Below, piece by piece: positions 10,480-21,370 of a stretch of DNA of 64,000 bases. Origin of the DNA: Nageia nagi (taxonomy: Eukaryota > Pinophyta). Made by a program: the position numbers and the translations under genes. Numbering within the stretch: the first letter of the stretch is position 1; each line of letters opens with the position of its first letter. Below the pieces are notes generated by a model. That model saw only the letters and a list, made by a program, of their open reading frames with translations. It was not told where the DNA came from and did not search any database. Location: positions 42,718,001 to 42,782,000 of the forward strand of contig JBITNC010000001.1 of the NCBI GenBank assembly GCA_050084985.1, in the 5' to 3' direction.

Positions 10480-12892
10480 GCGAAGGCATTCAGTTCCATA
10501 AATCCATAGATGAGGATACAATTCCTCAATCTTAGACTTGTTTAACCACTTGACTTTATTAGGCTTCTATCCTTTCAATCCAACCAATCACAACTCTATC
10601 TCACCTCTTCTTGTAGCAAAAAAATTCTTTTGCAATATGGAATCCTCCTTTAATTCATCCATAGTATTAGAAGCTAAGTCATCAAGAGATGGCAAAAATT
10701 TGATTTGAACCTCCTTCATATTCAATCAACATAGATGGCTCATACAATTTGAAATGTTCGATGTTCACAATCAAATATATGTTCATATATGTTGGTAGAT
10801 TCAATATAAAAGCATTCCTTACTCACTTGCACCATAATCTCAAATTTTTCATAACTTATAGGTTTCAACTTCTTAGCTGGTGCTTGCATCCTCCCCTTAC
10901 TAAGATGCAACCAAAGATGGTCTCCCTCATAAAACTTATGGTCAACTCAATGCTTTTCATATCTCATCTTATACTTGGCTTGTCTTGTCTTAAGTTGCTC
11001 TTAGATTTTCAAATGAATTTGCCTAATATTTTCAACAAAGGCTTCAACTTATTTCTCTTCTTTCTCAAGTGAATCTCATTTATCCTTTTATTTCTCAAAC
11101 ACACAATCAAAAGGTAAAAGTGGTAAGTAACCAAAATGAGTTTCAAAAGAACTCTTACTAATGGAAGAATAAATTTCCCTATTGTATGAATGTTGGATAT
11201 ATTCAAAATATTCATCCTAAGACTTAGGATACTTTCCACAATAACCCCTCAAGAGTTGAACCATTATCCTATTCACCACCTCAATTTTTCGATCTATTTG
11301 AGGATGAAAAGTAATACTCCTCTTCAACCTTATATCCATCTTTTTCCATAAACATGTCCAAAACATTCCCAAAAATCTACAATCTCTATTTGAAACAATA
11401 AAAGTAGGCAATCTAAAATGGACCCAAACATGTGAAAATAACAAATTTGCATCATTTTATCTCGTTATTATCTTTTTATAAGAAATCAAAAGACACATCT
11501 TGCTAAATCTATCCATAATAATAAATAAATAGTGATGATTCTTTTTGGTCATAGAAAATCCTCCCACAAAATCCATGAAAATACACTCTCAATGATGGGT
11601 TAGTACTAGTAGTGGTTGATATAAATCTAATTTCTTATTTCTTGGCTTGTTAGTGCAACATAAAGAACACCCCCTTATATAGTTGGCAACTTGATCTTAC
11701 ATATTTGGCCAATATGCATACCTTTGTAAATGGTCCAATATCTTTCCAACCTCAAAATATTCCATAATATTTGAAGTATGTACTTCTCTAATTAGTCCAA
11801 TCTTTTCACCTACATGTACACATAATGCATTAAACTGATAAAGAATTCCATTTTACAAATAAAAATCATCCAAATCCTTATACTTGGACCTAGATGAAGA
11901 TAACTACTCATACACCTCTTTAAAGTTAGGATCATGCATATATGCCTCTAAATATGATTTAAAAAGAAAAAGAAGGGAGTTTAGCTTTGAGAGGCAACTC
12001 ACTAGACCCTATTTGCATGTTAAAAACCTAAAATTAGTATTGTACTCTATTAACAGTGTGGAATTTGTAGGTACATATGGTATAGAAAGCATATTAGTAA
12101 CCTTATTCTATGTTCCTTTCTTATATTTGATCACAAGATAAAATTATTATAAAAAATCCATTTATCTATAGTGTCTAGTTTATTGCAATTTTGATTGAAT
12201 TTGTAAGTACTTTAATGGTTGATGATCAATATGAATAATTTTTTCTTTTCCCATTAAGTAATTTTTACACTTTTTAATAGCTTAAGCTAATGCATACATT
12301 TTCTTATCATAAGTAAGATAATTCAACATGGCCCCACTAAATGTTTTAGAATGATAGCAAATTGGTTTACCTCCTTGTAACAAAATGGCCCCCATGGCAT
12401 AGTCACTTACATCAGTCTCCACTTCAAATGACTTTTGCAAATCAAGGAGTGTAAGCATGAGTGCACTAATAATATTTTTCTTCAAGGCATAAAAAGATAT
12501 TATTATTTCTTTACCCATTGGAAAACTTTTCTTTTATCAATTACATCATGTAAAAGTGAAGCAATATGAGAAAAATCAATAATATACTTTCTCAAATACT
12601 AGACCACCTAAGAAACTCCTCACTTTAGTTAAATTAGTTGGCTTTGGCTAATATATTGTAGCACTTAATTTACTTGAATCTATATTAATAACCAATAACA
12701 TGGCCCAAATACACCAAAAACTATTTGCCAAACTCACATTAAGACATTTTCAACAACAACTTCTCCTTATGCAAAGATTGAAATACTTTTCTTAGATGTA
12801 CAACATGCTCTTTCCAAGTAGAAATATAAACAAGAATATCATACATGTATACAATAATAAAAGAATTAATAAATAGAAGAAGCACATTATTC
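10480..12892 (-). pseudogene. B1 pol: RT end, RNase H, integrase, chromodomain-like tail
   Basis: In minus-strand order: the RT palm near 12849-12838, where the YxDD active site reads YMYD; RNase H in 12518-12282 (ETDVSDYAMGAILLQGGKP, YDKKMYALA); the integrase HHCC region (about 12000-11700); and the integrase core in 11444-11217. In the core the usual SDRD reads SNRD, a catalytic Asp to Asn change, while the Glu of 'EVVNR' remains. A C-terminal region and a tail at about 10640-10480 carry a weak chromodomain-like 'RRGEIELWLVG' signature. Many in-frame TAG/TAA codons lie where Gln or Trp is expected. The upstream part of RT continues at 21211-21370 beyond nested B2. Confidence 0.82.
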
Positions 12893-12897
12893 ATTAT

Positions 12898-13625
12898 TGA
12901 TTCATAATCATCGGATGCTTATAGCATACTTGGATTCCCACTTACAGATTCGAATAAAAATACATTCACGATTATGAAATCATACAAAATTGCATATATA
13001 ATTTGAAAATGGCATAATGTAAATCACAAACTAGCAATCTCAAACACACAACAAGATCAATACAATGATTTACCCCAGTTCACCCAATGTGGGTTAATCT
13101 AACATGAAATCGGAGCCTTCTCTTCTCATTATCTATAGACATTACAATATTGCATGCATAGAGAAATATCTTCAACATAATGGTAATATGATATCCTACA
13201 ATTACTCCAATCTCCTACAATAAGAAGAAACAATCTCAAATCTATAATAATTCTAGAATGCCTTTTGGTCTTCCTTCAAACTATTACAATTGTAAAATCT
13301 CAAAACTCTACAATCCTCTCTAATGAGAATCAAGAATGAGATACACCATTAAATAAGCCTCCAGAACACTCTAAAACATTGACCAAGGAACCTAAACCAC
13401 TCAGTCTCTCGAAATGCCATTATCTATTCAAATTCCCCTACTAACTCATCAAGGTGCATGCTGTTAGTGACCTAAAATCAATAATTTGTACACCATTGGT
13501 GGCTTAAAATTGAATGTCAAAAAACTCTAGATTTCAATCTTCAATTTGTCTCCAACCACATATACCTTTGGAATGAGTATTTCTCCTAAAAAGACAACCT
13601 AACACATGATCCAATTCAGATCACA
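12898..13625 (-). repeat. 3' LTR of B2 (728 bp)
   Basis: Paired with 20464-21210. The internal end is the TGTGATC terminus (minus strand) at 13625, preceded on that strand by the purine-rich GTTTCTCCATTAGAGAGG, which can act as the polypurine tract. Confidence 0.88.
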
Positions 13626-13639
13626 CCTCTCTAATGGAG

Positions 13640-14439
13640 AAACATTTGATCTCACAAATGCATAGATGAAGATACAACTCCCCAACTCTAGACCTATCCA
13701 TCCACTTGGATTTATTAGGCTTCTTTCCTTTCATTCCAACCAACCATAGCTCTATCTCACCTCTTCTTGTAGCATGAACCTTCTTTTACAATATGGAATC
13801 CTCCTTGAGTTCATCCATAATATTAAGAGCTAAGTCATTAAGAGATGGTAAAATCTCATCTGAACTTACTTCATTTTCAATCAACATAGATGACTCATAA
13901 TTTCAAATGCTCAACATTCACAACTAAATAGATGTTCATATTTGCCAAAAGATCCAATATAAAATCATTTTCACTTACTTGCTCCATAATCTCAAATGGT
14001 CCATACCTTATAGGTTTCAACTTCTTGGCTGGTCCTTGCAATCTCTCCTTACTAAGATGCAACCAAACATGGTCTCTTGTATGAAACTTATGGTCAACTC
14101 TATGTTTGTCATGTCTCATCTTGTATTTGGCTTGGCTTGTCTCAAATTGCTCTTGGACTTTCAAATGAATTTGCCTAATATTTTCAACAAATTTTTTAGC
14201 TTGCTTTTACTCATTCTCAACTGAATCCTTCTCATTCTTTTATTGCCCAAAAATATAATCAAAAGATGAAGGTGGTAAATAATCAAAATAAGTCTCAAAA
14301 AGACTCTTGTTAATAGAATAATGAATTTTTTTATTACATGCATGTTAGATATATTCAAGATGTTCATTCCAAGATTTAGGATGCTTGTCACAATAACCCC
14401 TTAAGAGTTTAACTATTTTCATATTCACCACCTTAGTTT
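13640..14439 (-). pseudogene. B2 integrase, distal part, with chromodomain-like tail
   Basis: The best-preserved piece (14164-13895) has the SH3-like integrase C-terminal pattern: 'HDKHRVDHKFHTRDHVWLHL', then 'KLKPIRYGPFEI' and 'VVNVEHLKLYE'. Just upstream is the end of the core, where the catalytic Glu of the usual 'TEVVN' is Lys. The tail at about 13850-13650 reads TRRGEIELWLVGMKGKKPNK, a diverged chromodomain-like segment shared with B1 and B3. The proximal integrase part lies beyond the hAT-like insertion, from 16670 upward. Confidence 0.82.
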
Positions 14440-14447
14440 GTCCATCC

Positions 14448-14461
14448 TAGTGTTATGCATA
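14448..14461 (+). repeat. Left terminal inverted repeat of the hAT-like element
   Basis: TAGTGTTATGCATA, matching the reverse complement of 16648-16661 at 12 of 14 positions. Both mismatches are transitions. Confidence 0.75.
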
Positions 14462-14769
14462 GTGGTGAATATTTGCTAATCAACTAATATAGAGTTTTTT
14501 ATATTTAAGTATTTTGAATATTTGAACTTTGAATATTGCACCATTTAGCCCAAATTTTTTAAAAATAAAAAAAATTATGGGTTGGCTCACCAACCTTCTA
14601 TAATTATTTTATAAAATACTCCTATATTTTTGCAAGATATTACCTTGAAAAAAAATATTTACTATTTATCAATGAAATCACCAATAATACCCCATATATA
14701 AATTTTATAATAATTTTAGAGGAATCAAATTACTTCAATTTGATAATCATTTTACAATTTTAAAGAATT

Positions 14770-15145
14770 ATAAATGCTCATTACCTAAACATTGTAGACA
14801 CTTGTCACCTAAAGATAGTAGATGATCATCACCTAAAGATTGCAGATGCTCATCACCTAAAGATTATAGAAGATCATCACCTAAAGATTGTAAATGATTA
14901 TCACCTAAAGATTGTAGATGATCATTACCTAAATATTGTAGGTGATTTTCACCTAAAGATTATAGATGCTCATCCCCTAAAGATTGTATATGCTCATTAC
15001 TTAAATATTGCATATGTTCATCACCTAAGATATGCAGACAATCATCATATGAGTGCTATAGATGCTTATCATCTAAGGATTTTAGACACTCATTGTCTTA
15101 AGATTATAGACTCTCATCATCTTGAGATTAGAGATGATCATCACT
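14770..15145. repeat. 24-bp tandem array 1 (about 15 copies)
   Basis: The word 'acctaaa' recurs at 14783, 14807, 14831, 14855, 14879, 14903, 14927 and 14951, an exact 24-base step. Degenerate copies continue to about 15145. The unit is close to CACCTAAAGATTGTAGATGA plus TCAT. It shares 'GTAGATGATCATC' with array 2 at the other end of the same transposon. Confidence 0.92.
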
Positions 15146-15169
15146 TTCTATAGCCTATAGCTTTTTTTA

Positions 15170-16098
15170 GATGTCTCATATTCATGCAAATGATATACCA
15201 TTTGATAGAAGTCAAAAAGAATTTTAAAATGAGTTATCACATGATCCCTTTTGAGAAAGTAATGAGTCATCAATGGCAAAAATATGCTAATGGTTATTTG
15301 CATTTTTATGTAGATAATCATTTATATTTTTTTACAGATAATCATTAGCATTTTTGTACCTTTTATGACTCATTAGTTGCTCAAAAGAGGTCATGTGATC
15401 ACTCATTTTAACGGTCTTTTTGAGCTCTATCCAATGGTATATCATTTGCATGGATCTAAGATCAATAAAAAAGTTATGGGCTTTAGAAAGTGACTATTTT
15501 TTTATTATCAATTTTTATATTCCATAACATTTTTATAGTTCTCCAATCAATTTAAATGTATACCATTGGATAGATCTTGAAAAGATCTTTAAAATGAGTT
15601 ATCACATGACTCCTTTTGAGCAAGTAATGATCATCAACTTTTTTTACCTTTGAAAACTCATTACTTGCTCAAAAGGGGTCATGTGACCACTTATTTTTAA
15701 GGTCTTTTCAAGATTTATCCAATGGTATATCATTTAAATTGATTGAATACCTATAAAAAAGTTATAGGCTTTAGAAAGTGACTAATTTGTTTTTATCAAT
15801 TTCTATACCTCATAAATTTTTTTACATTTCTCCAATCAATTTAAGTGATATACTATTGGATAGATCTCAAAAAGATCTTTACAATGAGTGGTCACATGAC
15901 CCCTTTTGAGCAAGTAATAAGTTGTTAATAGCAAAAAAATGTTGACAGTTGTTTGCATTTTTCTTTAAATTACCATTAGCATGTTTTTGCCATTGAACTC
16001 ATTACTTGCTCAAAAGGTGTCATGTGATGACTCATTTTAAAGGTGTTTTTGAGATCTATCCAATGGTAGATCATTTCAATCAATTGAAGATTTGTAAA
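15170..16098. repeat. Core of three head-to-head palindromic units
   Basis: A segment of about 110-140 bp occurs six times in alternating orientation: forward near 15205-15310, 15550-15650 and 15835-15940; reverse near 15350-15510, 15650-15790 and 15990-16098. Common words are 'cttttgagcaagtaatga' with its complement 'tcattacttgctcaaaag', and 'ccaatggtatatcattt' with its complement. The two arms of each pair could fold into a hairpin. Confidence 0.85.
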
Positions 16099-16450
16099 AA
16101 AGTGTAGATGATCATTTGTACTTCTATGTAGATGATCATCTATGCTTCTATGCAGATGATCATCTATCCCTTTATATATATGATCATCTTTATTATAGTG
16201 TAGATGATCATCTACACTTTTATGTAGATGATCATCTACACTTTTATGTAGATGATCATCTATGCTTCTATGTAGACGATCATCCCTTCCTTTATGTAGA
16301 TCATATTTATGAAAGTGTAGATGATCATTTGTATAAAAGTGTTGATGATCATTTGCACTTTTATACATACAACTATCTACACTTTTATGCAAATAATCAT
16401 CTTTACATTTACATAAGCAATCATCTACCTTGATATACAAATGATAGTCT
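16099..16450. repeat. 24-bp tandem array 2 (about 14 copies)
   Basis: 'gtagatgatcat' recurs at 16104, 16128, 16152, 16200, 16224, 16248 and 16272, with degenerate copies between and after: a 24-base step. The unit GTAGATGATCATCTAC plus 'acttttat' contains a 16-bp perfect palindrome. Because 24 is a multiple of three, spurious frames run through both strands (minus 15976-16440, plus 16116-16433) and both spell DDHL-rich octapeptide repeats. These are not treated as genes. Confidence 0.92.
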
Positions 16451-16647
16451 TCATTGATCTGCAGATAATCATCCCTATAAAAATTTATAAAACTAAAAAA
16501 AAATAATATATATCACCAAAAAATTCCAAATTTTTTAAAAATAAATTTAATTTCACCACTTACCCTATGCAAGTTTCAAACACCTTTCACCATGATTTCA
16601 AAGTATATTTGTCAACATTTGAAAATTTTAATTTCGCCATCAATCCT

Positions 16648-16661
16648 TATGCATAATGCTA
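16648..16661 (-). repeat. Right terminal inverted repeat of the hAT-like element
   Basis: The reverse complement TAGCATTATGCATA pairs with the left end at 14448. It is followed directly by the target duplicate GTCCATCT. Confidence 0.75.
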
Positions 16662-16669
16662 GTCCATCT

Positions 16670-18570
16670 TTTTGAGGATGTAAGGTAGTACTCCTCTTCA
16701 ACCTTGTATCCATCCTTTCCCATAAACATATCCAAAACTTATATCATGATAAAAGAATAAATTTGCAACATCTTATCCTTTTATAGTCATATTACATGGA
16801 ATCAAAACACACATCTTGCTAAATCTATCCACAACAACAAATAAATAGTCATGACCTTTCTTATTCATAGGAAATTCTCCTACAAAATCTATTGAGATAC
16901 ACTCCCATGGATATGAAGTTACTAAAAGTGGCTGATACAAATCCAATTTTCTATTAGTTGGCTTTCTAGTGCAACACAAAGAACAACCTTTTATGTACTT
17001 GGCAACTTGATCTTACATCTTTGACCAAAATACATATCTTTGCAAATTGTACAATGTTTTTCCAAATCCAAAATATCCTACAATCTTTGAAGTATGTGCT
17101 TCTTTAATTAGCTTAATTCTTTCACCTATAGGGAAAAGTAATGCATTAAAATAATAAAGAAGTCCATTTTGTAAATGAAATTCATCCAAACCCTCATACT
17201 TGGACCTAGATGAAGATAACTGCTCATACACTTCTTTGAAGTCTAGATCCTACACATATGCCTCTGAAAATGACTTAGATAGGAAAGGAAGAAATTTCAA
17301 CATTGAGAGGGAACTCACTAGATCCTATTTGCATGATGCTAATGACCCAAAATTAGTACTACACATCATTTATGACTTGGAATATGTAGTTACAGGCAAT
17401 GTAGAAAGCATGTTAGCAACCTTATTCTATTTTCTTTTCTTATACTTGATCACTATATCAAATTATTGTAGAAAACTCATCCATATATAGTGTCTAATTT
17501 GTTACAATTTTGATTGAGTTTGTAAATCTTTTAATAGTTGATGATCAATATGAATGATTACTTATTTTCTCATTAAGTAATATTTCCAATTTTTAACATC
17601 TTGAACTAATGCATACTAAAATTTTTAGAATGATAGCAAATTAGTTTACCTTCTTGTAACAAAATGGCTCCCACAGCATAGTCACTTACATTGATCTCTA
17701 CTTCAAATGGCTTTTGCAAATTAGAAAGTGCTAGCATAGGTGCACTAATAATCTTTTGCTTCAAAGTATCAAAATATGTTTGTTGTTATTTTTTCTATTG
17801 GAAAACTTGCCTCTTTTTAGTTACATCATGTAAAAGTGAAGCAATATGAGAAAAATTAATAATAAAATTTCTAAAATATTGGATAGCACCTAAGAAACTC
17901 CTTACTTCAATTACATTAGATGGCCTTGTCCAATCTACTATAGCACTTACTTTACTAGGATTTATCTTAAGTTATCCATGACCAATAACATGTCCAAATA
18001 CATCAAAGACTTTTTGCCAAACTAACATTTTGAATATTTCAATAATAACTTCTCCCTATGCAAACTTTGAAACACTTGTGTAAGATGTGCAACATATTCT
18101 TTTCAAGTATAACTATAAACAATAATATCATCCAAGCATACAATAATAAAAGAATTAATAAATGGATGAAGTACATCATTCATTACTCTCATAAAAGTGG
18201 ATGGTGCATTGCATAAACCAAATAGAAAAATAAGCCATTCAAATAGGCCTTGTCTTATCTTGAAAGCAATCTTCTAAATGTCCTCCACCTTGATTTGAAC
18301 CTAGTGATATCCACTACTTAAGTTCATTTTTGTGAAGAATATTACCTCTTTCAACTGATTCAAAAGATCATCTATCCGAGGTAAAGGGTAATGATTTTTT
18401 ATGGTGATTTTGTTTAGTGCTCTATAATCAATGCACATTCTCTAAGTTTGATCCTTCTTGGTAATTAAAAACATAGGTGATCCACATGGATATGTACTTG
18501 TTTTGATCACAACTTGATCAACCAACTCCTAAATATGTCTCCTTATCTCCCCTTACTTCAAAATTGATGA
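16670..18570 (-). pseudogene. B2 RT, RNase H and proximal integrase
   Basis: Minus-strand order: RT from about 18560, with the region around the catalytic site at 18138-18127 reading CLDD (both Asp kept, Tyr to Cys), then the RT thumb; RNase H (about 17760-17500); the integrase N-terminal zinc-binding region in 17231-17013 (EAHTSKIVGYFG, LQRYVFW); and the start of the integrase core in 16979-16773 (SLCCT-type CC pair, SIDFVGEFP, VVVDRFSK). The core stops at 16670 where the hAT-like element is inserted and resumes at 14439. Stops and frameshifts are frequent. Confidence 0.82.
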
Positions 18571-18899
18571 TCAATACAAAGTTGTGTTAGGCAATGAAGC
18601 ATCAGGTAAAAAATAAATATCATGTTGTTTATCTCACATAGGAGGTAATCCCTATGGCTTTGTAAACAAGTTAGTAAACTCTCAAACCAAGTACTACATC
18701 TATTCCTCTCTTTTGTATGTTGCTAATAGCCTACAGTCAGTATTACACTTCATTGAAAGCATGAGATTCATGTCACTTGAGGATCTTATTTTCACCATGA
18801 TCAGAACAAACTTTTTAGAAGTATTCACAATATGTTTTACCTAACTGGCACTCACCAAAGGTAACTTTTTTCTTCTTTTATATGTAGTAGCTAAAAATC

Positions 18900-19260
18900 T
18901 CTTTTCATCTTTCACTAATCTTAATTTGTTCAATCTTTTGTAATAAATACCATCTCTATCCCACATATAAAGTTAACTAAGAATAACATCACAAATATCT
19001 AAAGGAATAACATCAACCATTGTACTTTGCATAAATAGCAAATTTCAACTTACATTGCTTAGTGACTTGCAAACTAGCATTGCAAGGCATCCAACTCAAA
19101 GGATATGGATTTGAATGGTTGAAAGTTTCTAATCCCAAATTACTTACCATAGTCTCTGAAATCAAGTTTGCTTTATAACTTATATCAATAATGCAATCCA
19201 CCTTGATTTTATTAATTTTAATTTTGAGGTGGAATAATTGAATTCTTTATTCTTCAATGT
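18900..19260 (-). pseudogene. B2 protease remnant
   Basis: The translation (19201 downward) reads MDCIIDISYKANLISETMVS followed by an 'HSNPYPLSWM' segment. It is homologous to the better-preserved B3 protease (39175-39470). The retropepsin D-S/T-G triad is decayed to D-I-S. The region ends near 18920 in the remains of an 'LGxPY' motif. Confidence 0.7.
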
Positions 19261-19329
19261 CTTGAGGTTCTTCAACTTTTTGAATGGTTGAATAATTTAC
19301 TCTCTCATCAACATCTGAACTTCTCTCAA

Positions 19330-20340
19330 TATCATCACATCTAATAACTATAGCATTAGTTTTCTCCTTATTCTTATGCTTATATGGACATAATTTTGGA
19401 TGCAATTTTCAACATTTATCATTAACATGACCATCTTTATTGTAATGACTATAATGTCTACTATCACATTCTTTCTTTGAAATATTGGTGGTATTTATTT
19501 CTTACTTTTCTTTTCCTTTATCTTGATATTTACCTTTCTCTTGTCCTCCCCTTGAATTAGAATTCTTCTTAGATTTATCATATTATTTCCTTGTTTTACC
19601 ATCCTCCTCCAAGTACTGTGCTTACACACACACTTGATCAAGATTAGTAAGATTAAATAATATAATAGTCTTTTGCAAATGACTATGTAAACCTCTAATA
19701 TACTTCATTAAAGTTTGAGAATATTTTAATGAAACCCCAAATAAGGTAGCTTGTTTCTTTAATTTTGTAGTGTATTCTTAAACATTTTTCTTTCTTTATT
19801 ATCTAAAGAATTTTCATTTCATCAATTGTTTACTATGATTTCCTAAAGGATAGAATTGATCTTTTAACAACTCCTTAAATTCATTTCAAGAAGATATTTT
19901 TGATAAATGTTCATGATTAAGATTTTCTACATGGCTTTTCCATTAAACTAAAGCATTTCCACTCATATTTAATCTAGTAAAAGAGATTTTATCAACATCA
20001 TTTACAACACCATGGATTTAAAAATAAACCTCCAATTGTTTCAACCAATTATTCACCTTTTTGACACCAATTTCTCCTTCAAAAGTAGGAATGTCCACTT
20101 TGGCCTCCACCTTAATGTAACTCAATTTGATGAAGATGATGAATCAGGTCTTTCAACTACATCATGATATCTCTGATTGATATTTTTGTTTGCTTTAGAA
20201 GCCAAAAACTTAGCCAAATGAGCAAAATAATTCTCCATTACTAAAAACCTTCTTTTAAAATTGGAATCCATCATGGTATTAATAGTAGACTATTTCTCCT
20301 CCACATTATCCATTTTAGTCACTCTAACCCTTCTACCAAT
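19330..20340 (-). pseudogene. B2 gag remnant with zinc knuckle
   Basis: Capsid-like sequence runs from about 20110 down to 19640, homologous to B3 gag (38640-38960; both share 'TLMKYIRGLHSHLQ'). A CCHC knuckle lies near 19455-19391, followed by a 'KLHPKLCPYK' basic segment. The first two knuckle cysteines have become tyrosine (HYSHYNKDGHVNDKC), G-to-A changes on the coding strand. Confidence 0.75.
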
Positions 20341-20451
20341 CTCAAGATCCTCTATAATAAACTCTTATCTTCAAGATCTCCTAAACATAAAAAATACACT
20401 ATTGGCAACTTGAAATACCTAAAATTCCAACCCCAAATTTGATGTACACAA

Positions 20452-20463
20452 GCTCTAATACCA
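20452..20463 (-). other. Primer-binding site of B2
   Basis: The minus strand reads TGGTATTAGAGC, one base from the tRNA-Met consensus. It abuts the 5' LTR end at 20464. Confidence 0.85.
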
Positions 20464-21210
20464 TGTGATCTATAATCATTCGATGCTTAGAGCATACTCA
20501 AATCCTCATTTACAAATCCAAACAAAAATACATTCACTATTATAAGATCATACAAAATTGCATATATAATTTGAAAATTGCACAATGTAAATCACAAACT
20601 AGTAATCTCAAACACACAACAAGATTAGCATAATGATTTACCCTAGTTCACCCAATGTGGGATAATCCAACATGAAATTAATGCCTTATCTTCTCATTTT
20701 CTATGGACATGAAAATATTACATGCATAGAGAAATACTATCAACACAATGGTAATACAATCTCCTACAATTATCATAATCTCCTACAATTACTGCAATCT
20801 CCTACAATAAGAAGAAACAATCTCATAACTATAACAATTCTAGAATGACTCTTGGTCTTCCTTCAAACTATTACAATTCTAAAATCTCAAAACTCTAAAA
20901 TCCTCTCTAATGATAATCAAGAATGAGATATGTTATTAAATAAGCCTCTAGAAAACTCTAAATTATCAACCAAAGAACCTAAATCACTCAGTCTCCCAAA
21001 ATGCCATTATTTCTTTAAATGCCCCTATTGAATCATCAAGGTGCATGTTGTTAGCGACCTAAAATAAAAAATTTATATATTGTTGGTAGTCTAAAATTAA
21101 ATGTAAAAAAACTTTAGATTTTGATCTTTAATCTATCTCCAAGGATATACACCTTTGGAATGAGTATTTCTCTTGAAAAGACAACCTTACACATGATCTA
21201 ATTCAAATCA
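20464..21210 (-). repeat. 5' LTR of B2 (747 bp)
   Basis: Partner of 12898-13625. It ends with CA at 21209-21210 (plus strand), followed by target duplicate ATTAC. It contains an extra 'tcctacaatta' repeat near 20760-20800 that is absent from the 3' LTR, which accounts for part of the length difference. Confidence 0.88.
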
Positions 21211-21370
21211 ATTACCCTCATAAATATGGCCTATGCATTGCATAAACCAAATGGAAATACAAGCCACTCAAATAGGCCTAATCATGTCTTGAAAGTGGCC
21301 TTCTAAATGTCCTCCTTTTTTATTTAAACATGGTGATATCCACTCCTCAAGTTTAGCTTTGATGCGAATG
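21211..21370 (-). pseudogene. B1 RT fragment on the far side of B2
   Basis: Homologous to 18190-18350 in B2 (shared plus-strand words 'gcattgcataaaccaaat' and 'ttctaaatgtcctcc'), i.e. the RT segment just upstream of the catalytic loop. It continues the B1 RT that stops at 12892. Confidence 0.85.

Larger units (their letters stand above)
14448..16661. mobile_element. Non-autonomous hAT-like transposon inside B2 integrase (2,214 bp)
   Basis: It interrupts the integrase reading frame of B2. The flanks are GTCCATCC (14440-14447) and GTCCATCT (16662-16669), an 8-bp target duplication with one C/T difference, the length typical of hAT elements. The terminal inverted repeats start TAGTGTTATGCATA at the left and TAGCATTATGCATA (reverse complement) at the right: 12 of 14 bases match, and the YAGNG-like start fits hAT. 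There is no transposase frame. The interior holds two arrays of 24-bp repeats, one near each end, and a core of repeated palindromic units. Assignment to hAT rests on TSD length and TIR start only. Confidence 0.75.
12898..21210 (-). mobile_element. Full-length Ty3/gypsy element B2, nested in B1
   Basis: The ends are TG (12898) and CA (21210), flanked by ATTAT (12893-12897) and ATTAC (21211-21215), a 5-bp target duplication with one C/T difference. It has two LTRs (728 and 747 bp), a primer-binding site, gag with a zinc knuckle, protease, RT, RNase H, integrase and a chromodomain-like tail. The integrase is split by a hAT-like transposon (14448-16661). Without that insert B2 is about 6.1 kb. 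All frames are stop-ridden. The insertion order is A, then B1, then B2, then the hAT-like element. Confidence 0.88.

Noticed and set aside
10749-11239. Plus- and minus-strand open frames of 76-107 codons
   Set aside because: They overlap the B1 integrase C-terminal region in the wrong frame or strand. Near-identical shadows occur in B2 at 13979-14391, confirming that they are by-products of the pol sequence.
11884-12141. 85-codon plus-strand frame (with relatives at 17200-17490 and, on the minus strand, 40819-41076)
   Set aside because: These are antisense shadows of the RNase H to integrase junction in B1, B2 and B3. Their conservation reflects the sense pol frame.
15976-16440. 154-codon minus-strand frame and a 105-codon plus-strand frame over the same bases
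   Set aside because: Both arise from the 24-bp palindromic array, whose length is divisible by three; they spell the same DDHL repeat on both strands. There is no sign of a gene.
14770-16450. CRISPR-like regular repeats
   Set aside because: The 24-base units are adjacent with no unique spacers, and the context is a plant transposon. They are tandem repeats.
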